The notes beneath the pieces are model-generated. The model saw only the letters and a list, made by a program, of their open reading frames with translations. It was not told the DNA's origin and did not search any database. A DNA stretch of 64,000 nucleotides, from positions 7,081,501-7,145,500 of the forward strand of contig JAYKKT010000080.1 of the NCBI GenBank assembly GCA_036023115.1. The letters run 5' to 3'. The stretch comes from Brasenia schreberi (taxonomy: Eukaryota; Streptophyta; Magnoliopsida; Nymphaeales; Cabombaceae). Below are positions 32,167 through 60,242 of the stretch, in pieces (position 1 is the stretch's first letter; each line of letters begins with the position of its first letter). The position numbers and the translations under genes were made by a program.

Positions 32167-32256
32167 GCGCCACCTTCCTTCGTTCCTCAGAAATAGCCGA
32201 ATGCGGCCACGAAAACGAGTAGTCTGAGCACCAGAACGATCGACGACGGAGCGGAA

Positions 32257-49362
<17,106 letters not shown>

Positions 49363-49594
49363 GAATATTGAGGTTCTTAAACAGCAATACAGCACCTTCA
49401 AGTGCTTCCTTGAGGTCTAACAACAATCTCTTATCGTATCGGCAAGCAATCAGTCACACAAGTGATCCAAGCAACTCAGCAAAGAACAAAATCTTTATTG
49501 AATAACTCGAGACAAATCATACAAGCCTAGCCACACACACTTACATTACAATACATCACTTAAGGTGCTTATATAGGGAGTAAAGAGACGTTGA

Positions 49595-49634
49595 CCAGCA
49601 TCCAACGGCTAAAATAGTAGCCATTGGATGTTGG
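49595..49634. repeat. 16-bp imperfect inverted repeat at the LTR/internal border of element E
   Basis: ccagcatccaacggct and agccattggatgttgg are complementary at 14 of 16 positions with an 8-base loop. It lies just where the LTR should begin. Confidence 0.6.
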
Positions 49635-49639
49635 TTACT

Positions 49640-50383
49640 AGGAAGGGATTTAGTGAAAATATCACTAAGTTGATACTTGATTTGTACATATTGAAGATTT
49701 AAGTGTCCTTGCATATATGCTTCATGAAAATTAGTGACAATCCATCTCTATATGCTTTATGTGTTCATGAAACTTATTATTGTGGGGAATGTACATTGCA
49801 CTCTTGTTATCACAGTACATCTGAGATGTAGACTCCAATTTTAAATATAGGTCGCCTAAGAGTTGTCCAGGCCATGTCAATTATGTTGCAGTAGTAGTCA
49901 TCACTTTATATTCTGCCTCTATAGATGAGAGTGACACCTTGTGTTGTTTCTTGCACTTCCATGAAATGATGGAGTCACTTAAAACCATAAAAAACCTGTT
50001 GTGAAATGTCTGTCATTGACATCACCTCCCCTATCAGCGTCAGTATAAGCAATTAATTTTAAAGAAAATGAAGAAGGTAAGAGAACTCACTTTTTCGTAG
50101 TATTTTTGACATATCTAACTATTCTTATAACAACACTCATGTGAACCATAAGGGGTGCATGTTGAAATTGACTTACTCTGTGTACCGCATGCAAAATATC
50201 ATATCGAGTGATAGTCAAGTAAGTCAGGGCTCCAACCATTTGCCGATATGGAGTAGGATCTCGTAGTAGCTCTCCATCTCCAAGTCTCATTTTTTGACTC
50301 AATACCTTTGTAGTTTTCACATGTTTGTTATCTGGCAGTCTCGATCTGCTGATAATCACATGCAAACTTTGTTTGAGACAAAA
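49640..50383 (-). pseudogene. RT end and RNase H of copia element E
   Basis: The minus strand reads RQMVGALTYLTITRYDILHA and the RIVRYVK segment that links RT and RNase H. It ends with the RNase H tail (MYCDNKSAMYI-like, then HIKHIEMDCH and LSDIFTKSLP). The RNase H middle is partly lost through stops. Confidence 0.75.
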
Positions 50384-50661
50384 TATTGATTAAATTAGAG
50401 TGTCAAAACATTAAGAGAAAAAAGTAGAAAGAGTGAGAGATGGAATGGCTACACGCTCCTTCAGTGGAGGCGGCAACTGCTTCTTATTTTCTTTAATCTC
50501 TAACTGACCTACTGGCCAGGATTACACTTATATATTCTTTTATAACTTGAAAGACAAATTTATCCTTACTTAGTAATATATACATTACAAGTTAAGTAGG
50601 GCTATTCTGGTCATATTTATGTGGATATCAGATCTGCCAATGGGTCGTGATTTCTTTAACA
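50384..50661 (-). repeat. 3' LTR of copia element C
   Basis: Pairs with 62294-62567. The inner side is followed by the polypurine tract (complement of ctcccctcaagttgggag). Confidence 0.88.
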
Positions 50662-50862
50662 CTCCCCTCAAGTTGGGAGAAAAATATTAAGAACTCCCAA
50701 CTTGCTGCATAACTTGTTCAATATGGATTTTGTGGATATCAGATCTGCCAATGGGTCCCGATTCCTTCACACTCCCCCTTAAGTTGGGAGAAAAATATTC
50801 AGAACTCCCAACTTGCAACTTGCTGCATAACTTGTTCAATATGGGTTTTGATACTCCATTGG
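50662..50862 (-). repeat. Tandem duplication of the LTR edge and polypurine tract in element C
   Basis: ctcccc-tcaagttgggagaaaaatatt and the words through cataacttgttcaatatgg occur twice ~100 bp apart. A ~40-bp piece of the LTR end (gtggatatcagatctgcc) lies between them. Confidence 0.8.
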
Positions 50863-52867
50863 TGAGAATGTCTTCAATCTGGTCTTAAGATTTCACATAC
50901 TTTATCTGTATCATTTTATTCTCAATCTTTTCTCGTATAAAATGGCAGTCCACTTCATATAACTTTATTTTCATGAAGTTTAGTTACTAGGGAATAATCC
51001 TTCACTGGTTTCATGTGATGTTGCATGATATTCTGCCTCTACACTTGGGCATGCTACCACTGATTATTTCTTGATTTTCTAAGAGACCAAATTCTCCCCA
51101 AGTAATGCAACGTAACATGTAGTGAACTTTTTATCATTTATGCATCCTACCCAATCTCCATCTCTATACACCTCTAGACTGATGTGTCCGTGTTTAGAAT
51201 ATAAAATTCCATTCCCAAGGGTGTTCTTTAGATATATAACTATTTAAAACATTGTGTCCATATGTGGTTGCTTTGGTGCATGCATAAAACTGCTTAGGAT
51301 TCCACCTGCATAGGTTATATCAGGTCTCGTAACGGTCAAGTATGTTAGCTTTCCAACCGGTTGTTGATACCTCTTAACATCAGCAACTTCCTTGCCCATA
51401 TCTAATCCCAATCTATGATTGAGGTAAATGGGGATATACCTTGGTCGTGATCCATAGGTACATGTTTCCTTCAATAATCCATAGTATATTTGCGTTGTCA
51501 GAAAAATATCTCTTTTTGACCTTAATACTTCAATGCCCAAAAAATAATGAAGATGTCCAAGATCCTTGAGGTCAAATAAGTGATGTAGTTTTTCCTTCGA
51601 GTAGTTGATTTCTTCTCCATCATCACCTGTTATTACAATATCATCAACATATACAATTAGTATTGACATACCTATTCCCAACTTAAAGAATAATTTATGA
51701 TCATTTTTACTTCTCGTATACCCAAGGCCAATAATTTTTTCATTGAATTTTTAAAACCATGCACGAGGGGACTGTTTTAATCTATATAAGGCTTTCTTTA
51801 GGAAGCAAACATTATTTGGTCCATAGAGATGTTTCAATCCTTGTGCAATCTCCATGTATACCTCTTCATTGAGATCTCCCTGAAAAAAGGCATTTTTAAC
51901 ATCTATTTGTCATAAATTCCAGCCTTTATTAGCTGCTAAGCTTATAAGTACTCGAATTGATGTTCTCTTCGCCGTTGGAGCAGATGTCTCATTATAGTCA
52001 AGCCCATAAGCTTGACTATATCCTTTAGCCACAAGTCTTGCTTTATATCTATCAACTTCCCTCATAGTTTATATTTGATTGTATAAACCTATTTACAACC
52101 TACCACATCTCTTTCCTTGGATAGAGGCACAATTTTCAAAGTGTTATTCTTCTCTAGGGAATTTATTTCAAATTGCATAGCCTGTTGCCACACTTTAAAT
52201 GCACAAGCTTCTTCCCATGTTCTTAGGACACTCTCAGTATCTGATCTGGCCACAAACGTCTTATAATTCTCTGGTTGTCTTCGATAATAAGCATAGTTAT
52301 TAGATTGGGGAGGTACATTTCCTTCTTTCTTTTCTTAGAGCAATTGGCAACTCTAGAGATTGGATTGTCGGTTTTATTTCAGTGACTTCTTTAAGACTTG
52401 AAATATGTTCCGTCTTCCTCTAGTGTACACTCGAGACCATGCTTCTTGCTGATTTCCTTCATCACGAGTCATGGTTTGGTCTTTTCCACTCATCACTTCA
52501 TCATCCTCTTCTGTGAACATTGGCAATAATGGCTCTTTTGACTTTGATTCTTCTTTGTTCTCTCTCTCACGGTTATAATAGCTCTTAAGTTCATGAAATG
52601 TCACATCTTTAGATACAAAAAAACTTCTTTGAAATTGGGTCGAAACACATGTATCCTTTATGAAATGGAGAGTATCCGATAAACACACCTCAATGCTCTA
52701 GGGTCTAGTTTGTCTCTATTGTGATAATGCACATGTACATAGGAGACACACCCAAAGACTCTAGATGGTAAATTGAAGAACTTCTCATTAGGGAACAATA
52801 CCTGGAAGGGTATCTTTTTGTCAAGAACAGTTGAAGGTGACCTGTTTATAAGGTATACCATTATAAG
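50863..52867 (-). pseudogene. RT/RNase H and integrase end of element C
   Basis: 52862-52658 encodes the integrase end (VYLINRSPST, RVFGCVSYVHVH). 52688-52374 is the variable linker. 52150-51700 contains degenerate RT. 51681-51244 has the catalytic LIVYVDDIVITG, DLGHLHYFLGIEV and QPVGKLTYLTVTRPDI. Stops and frameshifts are spread over the region. Confidence 0.82.
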
Positions 52868-53153
52868 TGTTGGTAAACAACCCAAAACATAAACACATCA
52901 CAAATCATACAAATCTTCATTATTGAAGTGAAACGAGGGACGACGCCTCCACATGTGCAGCCGTCCACCCTCTCTCTTTATTTTACTTAAAGACTCACTA
53001 CAATTAGGGTTAGTATATATAATGGTTTATAACTTGAAAGACTAATTAATCTACCCCTAGTAAGTAAAAGAGATAACATACAACTCCTATTGGATATAAG
53101 AGCCAAACGACCCAAAATAGATAATTAACAATAAAAGTAAATAGTCTTCAACA
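52868..53153 (-). repeat. 3' LTR of copia element B
   Basis: Pairs with 59953-60237 at high identity; the right copy has a small duplication around gattcaataggag. Confidence 0.9.
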
Positions 53154-53241
53154 TGCCCCCTCAAGTTGGGTCTTGAATAATAGAGATCCCCAACTTGCAA
53201 AGAGACTTTTTTAGTCCATTTGAAGCCACTCGTTTAGTAAG

Positions 53242-53555
53242 TGTTGAAGAATATGAGTTTAGAGTCAGTTTGAGTAAATTTGATATTTTAGGATAGTAAA
53301 TTTGGTGTTTTAGGTATTAATGTAATTGTCCGGAGTACTGAGGGCATTTTGGTAATTTTTTGTACTAAGGGTATTTTGGTCATTTTACATTTTACATTTT
53401 ATAGCTCCTTATATAAGGGCTGATAGGTTGTATTAGGGTTTAAGAGGTTGAGATTAAGAAAGAGAGAGAAAGGAGGGGCGACCTCCATTTTTCTCGTCAA
53501 TGTTTCTTTATGTTTGTGATTTTCAATCTCCGCTACACAACCATGTTTTCCAACA
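53242..53555 (+). repeat. 5' LTR of element D
   Basis: Contains the promoter-like ccttatataaggg (53407-53418) and a pyrimidine-rich end. Clearly similar to 55162-55493, with scattered differences and indels. Confidence 0.93.
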
Positions 53556-53573
53556 TGGTATCAAAGCGGGAGC
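53556..53573 (+). other. Primer binding site of element D
   Basis: tggtatcaaagcgggagc, complementary to the 3' end of initiator tRNA-Met as in most plant copia elements, with AAAGC for AGAGC. Confidence 0.8.
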
Positions 53574-53711
53574 AACGAGCAGTTTCTGTCGGCGTGGAAA
53601 AAAAGGACGAGGGAGAGCGGAAGCCTGGCTTGCTCCTCCTATCCGTAAAAGAGTTCAAGTTCAAATGATGCGAAGATGTTGTTCACGATGGTGACTGTAA
53701 CGCTTCTATTT

Positions 53712-54330
53712 CAGTCATGTATGGCTGATCCAAGATCCACTTCTCGAGCGTTACCGCGTCATAATTCTAGATGAGGCTCACGAGAGAACCTTGGCAAAGC
53801 TTGCTGCATACAATTGGGTTCAGGAGAGGTATTTACTAGTGGGGCAGAAGTATGATGAAGCCTTACAAATTAAACCCACCTTTTATGAGGGATTGCTGGA
53901 TTTGGGTCAGCAGCATTTTTTGAGATGGCAAAGCTACAATGGTCTTATACATTGGCTAGCATGGTCAATTTATGTCCTAGGATTCCAGTGAGATGCTGAA
54001 GCTTTTTTTATAGTGTAGAGGAGAAGATGAAAGGTGCTACCGAGATGTGGGAAAAGCTGGAAGAGCAGAGGAATAGCGATGTCAAAGATTCGATAACTCT
54101 GAAAAGGGAGGAGATACTGAGTAGAAAGAAGAAGGCTATGATGGCTCACGACATCTCTTCAACAGGTAATGTTGGTCATGGTATTGAATCTGCAGGAGCA
54201 CTGGATGAAGCTGCTGAGCAGGCTGCAGTAATGAGGTCCCAGATCCACCTTTTTCTTGGGTAACATGCTGTTTGGATGTTCTAAGAGAAGTGTGTGGGCA
54301 TCACTGTTGCGTTTTATAGAAATGATGAAA
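53712..54330 (+). pseudogene. Captured fusion: DEAH-box RNA helicase fragment joined in frame to a PB1-TPR (Phox/CLMP1-type) fragment
   Basis: 53742-53796 reads LLERYRVIILDEAHERTLA, the DEAH (Walker B) block of PRP43/DEAH2-type helicases. SCMADP just before it is separated by a 7-bp duplication (agatcca), and a ttctatttcag that looks like an intron end precedes. In the same frame the reading continues KLAAYNWVQERYLL, GQKYDEALQIKPTFYEGLL and GQQHF, the C-terminal TPR region of the plant PB1-TPR family (CLMP1/Phox). A one-base insertion near 53920 shifts the frame, a TGA follows, and from 54027 it reads MKGATEMWEKLEEQR and DEAAEQAAVMRSQIHLF of the same family before a second frameshift at 54260. 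The two parent genes are unrelated, so the join happened during or after capture. Confidence 0.85.
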
Positions 54331-54353
54331 TGTTTCACAGAAACTTCAACTCT

Positions 54354-54476
54354 GCAGGACAAGTGTTCGATGAAATGCTCAAAAGAGAGGTTTACCTGCA
54401 CATCAAGTGTTCGCTGAAATGTTCAAGAAGGGATTATTAAACATGCACATCAAGTGTTTGAGAAAATGTTTAAAAG
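54354..54476 (+). repeat. Three ~45-bp repeats with PPR-like readings inside element D
   Basis: 54354-54386, 54399-54431 and 54445-54476 each contain caagtgttcg-tgaaatg-tcaa-a-like words. Their frames read AGQVFDEMLKR, AHQVFAEMFKK and AHQVFEKMFKR, which resemble the PPR pattern. Spacing is 45-46 bp rather than ~105 bp, so they are local duplications of one short segment rather than a PPR array. Confidence 0.45.
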
Positions 54477-55161
54477 GGTTGCAGATTCAAAAAAAGATTG
54501 TAAAAGATATAAAGTAGTACATGATGATTGTCTTTATTGAAAAAGCAACTAAATGCAAATAGAAGAAAAGATAGAATGCAGAAAATAAGTCTTTTTCACT
54601 ACATATGCATAAAAAATCAAATCATTGAAGAGGCTAGAGTAATTGATTGGTATGAAATATGGCAGTATCATCAAGAAGCATGAAAGTTAAAACCTTGAGT
54701 TGCTGAAGTAAACAGCCAGGAGGGCTGGAAAAGCGGTTACAGTCACCATGTGAAGGGGCGCAAACCGACTAATATAAGCAGATGTCTGTATTCTGCTATT
54801 TGAGTGGTAGAGAGAGGGCACCCAAACACACCGGCTGCAACCACCATGTGAAGGAGAGCAAGAAAAGCCATATGAAGTGTGTATGGTGGAGTAGTATCTC
54901 CTATCACAAAAGATCAACTTTCTCAATAGTAGAAAGAAACACGAGTTTTGAAGTGTAGCTGTCGAATCACTTTATGGAGAAGAAAGAGAGAGGGAGCAAC
55001 CGACACCCATAGAAGGGTCGTGTGCTACCCATGTGTTCATGATTGTTCAAGTTGTTTTACAGAGGCCTTGAAGAGTTCGCTCGTGCTCGTGTGGTGAAGA
55101 AAGAACCAGTTTTTTGGCAAGTTTGGAGTTCGAAGTATCTCACTCCCAACTTGAGGGGGGG
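54477..55161 (+). other. Remaining interior of element D, origin unknown
   Basis: No reading frame is recognised. ctgcaaccaccatgtgaagg and gttacagtcaccatgtgaaggg-like words occur twice (54735 and 54835). The end carries the copia-like polypurine tract. Confidence 0.5.
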
Positions 55162-55493
55162 TGTTGAAGAATGAGTTTAGAGTCTGTTTTAGTAAATTTG
55201 ATGTTTTAGGATAGTAAATTTGGTGTTTTAGGTATTATTGTAATTGTTCGGAGTACTGAGGGCATTTTGGTAATTTTATGTACTAAGGGTATTTTGGTCA
55301 TTTTATGTTTTATAGCTCCTTATATAAGGATGATAGGTTGTATTAGGGTTTAAGAGGTTGAGATTAAGAAAGAGAGAGAAAGAGGGGGGCTCCATTGGAG
55401 GTCCACCCACTCCTCTGATCTCCATATTTCCTCGTCAATGTTTCTTTATGTTTGTTATTTTCAATCTCTGCTGCGCAACCATGTTTTCCAACA
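55162..55493 (+). repeat. 3' LTR of element D
   Basis: Pairs with 53242-53555. Differs mainly by an extra ~30 bp (tccattggaggtccaccc region) near 55390. Confidence 0.93.
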
Positions 55494-55498
55494 GTAAG

Positions 55499-56960
55499 AA
55501 TATCTGCCAACTGATTCTATGAATGGACATGGATGAGATTGAATATTTTATGGTCCGCCTTCTCTCGAATCAAGTGGCAATCTACTTCAGTGTGCTTGGT
55601 TCTTTCATGAAGGATTGGATTGGAGGCTATTTGAAGAGTTTCCCTACTGTAAGTAAAGAAATTAATTAGAGAGTTTCTTCCAAAACCAATTTTCTCTATT
55701 AGTGGCATTACCCATAAAACCCTCGCACATACCAAGAGCGAAAACACGATATTCTGTCCCTGCTCACAATAGATTGTTTCTTTCTCTTCCATGAAACAAC
55801 ATTACCTCCCAGACATACTATATGCCCTCAAGTAGATCTTCTGCATTTGTGGAACCTACCCAATTAGCATATGAGAAAATCTCAAGATCAAGTAATTTAT
55901 GTGGGGAGTATAATAAATCATGGGTAATAAATGATTTCAGATATCTGATAACATGAAATACAATATTCATATGGTGTCTTGATGGTGAATGCATCTATCT
56001 ACTAACACAGCAGACCGCAAAACTTATATCGGGTCTGGTAATTGTGAGATAAATAAATTTTCTCACTAATCTTTGATATTTTCCCACATCTTCATAGGGT
56101 TCATTAGAATTTCCAGCAGTTTCCTTTTGAATCTCAATGGGAATAGAGCATACCTGACAATCTTCCATTTTTGTCTCCTTTAATAAATTGAAAATATACT
56201 TTCTTTAACTTCAGAACAAACAACCCTTGCTTCGAACAATCTCAATCCCCAAAAAATAGTATAATCTTCCTAGGTCTTTCAAATCAAATAAAGAATGTAG
56301 CTATTTTTTTAAATAAGTAATTTCTTCCACATCATCACCAGTAATAATAATGTCATACACAATCAAAAGAATAGTTTTCTTGTCCCTCTTAATAAATAAA
56401 GTGTGATCACTAACATATCATGTGAAACCCAAACCAAGAATACCATTACTAAACTTTTCAAACCAAGTTCTAGGTGATTGCTTCAAACCATAAATAGATT
56501 TTTTTAGTTTGTATACCTTTGATGACATCTTCCCTTGATAATATCCCAGAGGTAAGTCCATGTACATGTCCTCAGTAAGATCTCCCTAGAGAAATGTATT
56601 TCTCACATCGAGTTGTCATATTTCTTAGCCGACCCCGTCTAGTATGGGAAAAGGCTTAGTTGTTGTTGTTGTTGTTGAGTTGTTATAGTTCCCACCCTTG
56701 GTTAATGGCTACACTTAAGAGGATTCTGATGGTACTCATTTTTGTAACAGGAGCAAATGTCTTTATATAGTTAATTCCATATGATTGACTATAGCTCTTA
56801 GCTACTAACCTCGCCTTTTATCTTTCTATTTGTCCATCAATCTTAAACTTTACTATATACACCCACTTCCAGCCTAGTCTTGCTTTCTGGTGGTAGATCT
56901 GTAAGTTCCTAAGTTTGATTCTTTTCTAATGTTGCGATTTCTTCTTTCATAATTGTTCTC
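55499..56960 (-). pseudogene. RNase H and reverse transcriptase remnants of element B
   Basis: 55792-55517 includes NPILHERTKHTEVDCHLIREK of copia RNase H. 56900-56000 holds degenerate RT around the YVDD position (gatgatgtggaagaaatta, ~56340-56322) in several frames. Element D interrupts the region just downstream of RNase H. Confidence 0.75.
56624..56676 (+). mobile_element. Extremely short (~53 bp) RTE 3'-end insertion
   Basis: tagccgaccccgtctagtat through (GTT)n, only the last bases of an RTE LINE. Flanked by gagttgtcatattt and gagttgttatagtt (12 of 14 identical), a decayed target duplication. It interrupts the RT of element B. Confidence 0.8.
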
Positions 56961-57460
56961 TAATCTGAATTTTGTTTTTTCTTTTCAAATGTTTTGGGAA
57001 TATAAATATTATCTGCATTCATCATAAACAACTTATACTCTTTTGGATAATTAGTATATGAAACCATCTTATATATAGGATATCTAACATCTTCACATTT
57101 ACCCTTCCGAAGAGCAATAGGTAAATTATCATAATCATTAGACAAGATTGAAGTAGTTACTTGAGTTGAAATAGGAGCTGATTCGGGGCGAGAATTCTGA
57201 TCTAGGGTAGCATTATGATTTGGGAGGAATATCTTTCTCTCGCGTCTTGAATACGTTTGTCATCTTCTTTCTTGAGCAGTCTCTTCTTCCTTTTCAACCT
57301 TTCGAGGCTCTTCCAATGGTGGAATGAGTAGTACAATCGAAGCAGGCTGATCTGATGATTGATTTACATTAGCACCATAAAACAACGAGTCTTTATGAAA
57401 AGTAACATCCATCATAACATATAATTTCCTTTTTTCAGGATCATAACATTTGTACCCTTT

Positions 57461-58500
57461 CTAAGCGGAAGAGTAACCTAAGAAAATACGCTTAATAGCT
57501 CTAGCATCTAATTTATCTCTAGAATTGCTGTGAATGTGCACAAAATAGGTGCATCCAAATACTTTAAGAGGTACTTGGAATTGCCTTTGTTTAGGACATA
57601 AAGCATGGAAAGGTGAATTACCATTAAGGACCCAAGTGGGCATGCGACTTATAAGAAATACTACGGTTAGGACAACTTTTCCCAATAAAATTTAAGAACA
57701 TTGTACCCAATAAGCAATGTTCTAGCAACTTATAAAATATGTCTATTTTTTCTTTCAGAGACTCCATTTTGTTGTGGGGAATAAGAATAAGATGTTTGAT
57801 GTTGAATCCCTTGACTTAAGAAAAAGGAATGTAGTGATTAAGACATATACTACTCTCCATTATCACTATGAATAACTTGAATTGGCACCTTAAATTGGGT
57901 ATGGATAAATTTGCAGTATATAGGCAAAATATTCTTTACCTCATCTTTAGTCTTGATAAGGTAAATCATAGTAAATTTAGTGTAGTCATCAATAAAAGAA
58001 ATAAAGTATTTATGATCATGCAATGAACTAATAGAACATGGGCTCCAAACATCAGAATGGACAATTTCAAATGGTTTTGAAGCTCTAGTTTCATTCAAAG
58101 GAAATTATGCACGATGGGCCCCAATCATGCAATGATGTAACTACAAAGCCTTTTGGCAAGTGTTACATTGTAAAAACAAATCACTACATCTCAAAAATTT
58201 AGGTAATGAAATCCTAATCTTAGAAATAGGTAAATAGTCCAATCGTCGATGCCATAATATCAGCTCTTCCTTCTCCCCTTTTGTAGTTAGAGTAGACTCT
58301 GTCATGTTCATTTCCTCATAAAAATAAAGTCCTCTCCTCAAGCTATCCTGATCAAAGATCCTCCCCGTCCTCAGTTCCTGAAAAGTGCAACACATAGAAT
58401 TAAAGGTTATCACACAATCCAAGTCCTGTGTTAGAGCATAAATTGATAAGAGATTGATTGAAATATTGGGAACATGTAGAATATTTTTAAGAGACCCCAA
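57461..58500 (-). pseudogene. Integrase and GAG-pre-integrase of element B
   Basis: 58500-58141 reads LWHRRLDYLPISKI and a CNTCQ zinc-binding pair. 58098-57850 is the core start with HSDVWSPC, FISFIDDYTKFTMIYL and VIHSDNGE (two catalytic Asp). A broken segment holds the Glu region. 57685-57461 ends the domain with LISRMPTWVLNG and VFGCTYFVHIHSNSRDKLD. Confidence 0.82.
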
Positions 58501-58559
58501 AGCAGTGATTATACTTTCTTTTCCTATAATAGGAGTATTAGACCCATTTGCCAGCTTAA

Positions 58560-59640
58560 TACCAACACCATTCTAAATCAACTGATAGTCATAGAAATAT
58601 TCTCGACGGCCAACCATATGATCTATTGCGCTTGAGTCAACTATCCATATTCCTTAATTAGGAACAAGCGAATTACCAGAAGCCATGAACAAAAAAGGAT
58701 ATGCCATGGTAGCTTGAGAATCAACAGTAGAAGATGTAGATGTAGTTTATGATTCAACTAGTATCACTTTAAGTTTTTCGATTTCCTTATTCATATTAGC
58801 CAATAAACTCAATCCAGTTTTCAGATTTTGTCTTTCAACTTCATCACTGAAATATGCTTTATTCAGTCTGTTCTGATTATAGTTGGGTCTGTCCACTAGT
58901 TCCTAGCAAGTTTCTTTTGTATATCGTGTTTTCCCATAATGTGAATAATAAAACTTATCCTTTTCATCTGTAGTAGATTGAAACTGACCTCTACCACGGC
59001 CTCCATAACCTCCTTTATCACGGAATCCTAAATGATTAGGTACATTTTTGCCCACAAATGCAGTCGTTTCTTCGCTTATTTTTCCTTATTTCTCTAAACG
59101 TCTTCTATCCTGTTCTCATAGTAGTGAGGACTAAGGAGTATACTGTACTCAACGAAGGAAGTTCGTCTCTACTTAGGATATTATTTCTAACTGCCTCGTA
59201 TTCAGAAGAGATGCCTCACAAAAGATTAAATACTTTACGTTCTTCAATCCCACTTGTTTGTTTCTTCATACAACTGTGACATTTGGTCTTTCAGTAGTAT
59301 TGTAATTCTTGCCATAAGCCATGAAGTTCTGCATAGTAGTCACTTACTGATCTTTCTTCTTGTTTGCATTTACGGATTCTTTCTATAATCTCATACTTCT
59401 TTAAAATATTCTTCCTCTGACCATAAGCATCATGAACAGCCGCCCAAATGTCATTGGTTGATTCTAGAAACATAAAGTTACTTGCAATGGATGGTATCAT
59501 GGACTCGATGAGCCATGCACTTATTAGGGCATTTTTTCCATGCCATTTAGAGTAGGAAGGATCAGTTAAGTGGGGAGTGAGAATGTCTTCAGTCAAATAA
59601 TCCCATCGCCCTCTTGCCATAACAGATCTGTCCTATTCTA
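58560..59640 (-). pseudogene. Gag of element B
   Basis: 59620-59291 reads LTDPSYSKWHGKNALISAWL and CKQEERSVSDYYAELHGLWQEL, the copia gag (UBN2-type) core. A Gly/Arg-rich stretch (59000 region) and zinc-knuckle remnant follow. The frame is interrupted by stops. Confidence 0.75.
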
Positions 59641-59952
59641 GGTAATTTGTTCCATCTAATTTGATGTTTGTAATTTGAAATCATTTTCCTTTTTGTGAAA
59701 TAATATTTTCTCCACAGTCTATCATTTTATCTTTGTCAGACAAAGAAAACCTCTTTTTTTTAGGGCTGGAAAAATTTCACCTTCTTTCGAGAAATTCTTT
59801 TTCGTAACGACTATTCTTAAAGATAAAACTGACCTCATTCAAATTTCTACATACTACAACTGATTCACGTTGCCTTACACACCTTTTCTCTTTGGGAACT
59901 GTGATAGAATCATTAAAAGTGTCCTAATAACAGGGATTAGGCTTTGATACCA

Positions 59953-60237
59953 TGTTGGTAAACAACCCAAAACATAACCACATCACAAATCATATAAATC
60001 TTCATCATTGAAGTGAAACGAGGGTCGGCACCTCCACATGTGCAGTCATCCACTCTCTCTCTCTTTATTTCATGCAATTAATGTTAGTATATATAATGTT
60101 TTATAACTTGAAAGACTAATCGATCCCTATTATGTAAAAGAGATGACATACGACTCCTATTGGATCAAAATTTGATTCAATAGGAGCCATACGACCCAAA
60201 CTAGATAATTAACAATAAAAGTAAATAGTCTTAAACA
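59953..60237 (-). repeat. 5' LTR of copia element B
   Basis: Pairs with 52868-53153. The primer binding site lies at 59952-59934. Confidence 0.9.
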
Positions 60238-60242
60238 GTAAG

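Larger units (their letters stand above)
53242..55493 (+). mobile_element. Element D: non-autonomous LTR retrotransposon carrying host gene fragments, inserted in B
   Basis: Direct LTRs at 53242-53555 and 55162-55493, starting TGTTGAAGAAT and ending TTTTCCAACA, with the perfect 5-bp target duplication gtaag at 53237-53241 and 55494-55498. Primer binding site tggtatcaaagcgggagc at 53556; polypurine tract acttgagggggggtg ends at the right LTR. The 1.6-kb interior has no gag, integrase or RT. Its LTR-border motifs are copia-like, so it probably moves with copia-type enzymes. It instead carries the fused helicase/TPR fragment described separately. Confidence 0.93.
52868..60237 (-). mobile_element. 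Ty1/copia element B, inserted in C
   Basis: LTRs at 52868-53153 and 59953-60237, starting TGTTGGTAAAC on the plus strand. About 5.1 kb without element D. Target duplication ataag (52863-52867) versus gtaag (60238-60242), one mismatch. The primer binding site tggtatcaaagcctaatcc on the minus strand abuts the right LTR. The polypurine tract abuts the left LTR (53154-53172). Confidence 0.9.

Noticed and set aside
53237..60242. Treating the gtaag sites at 53237, 55494 and 60238 as one target duplication
   Set aside because: The first two flank D exactly. The third flanks B together with ataag at 52863. The similarity is coincidental.
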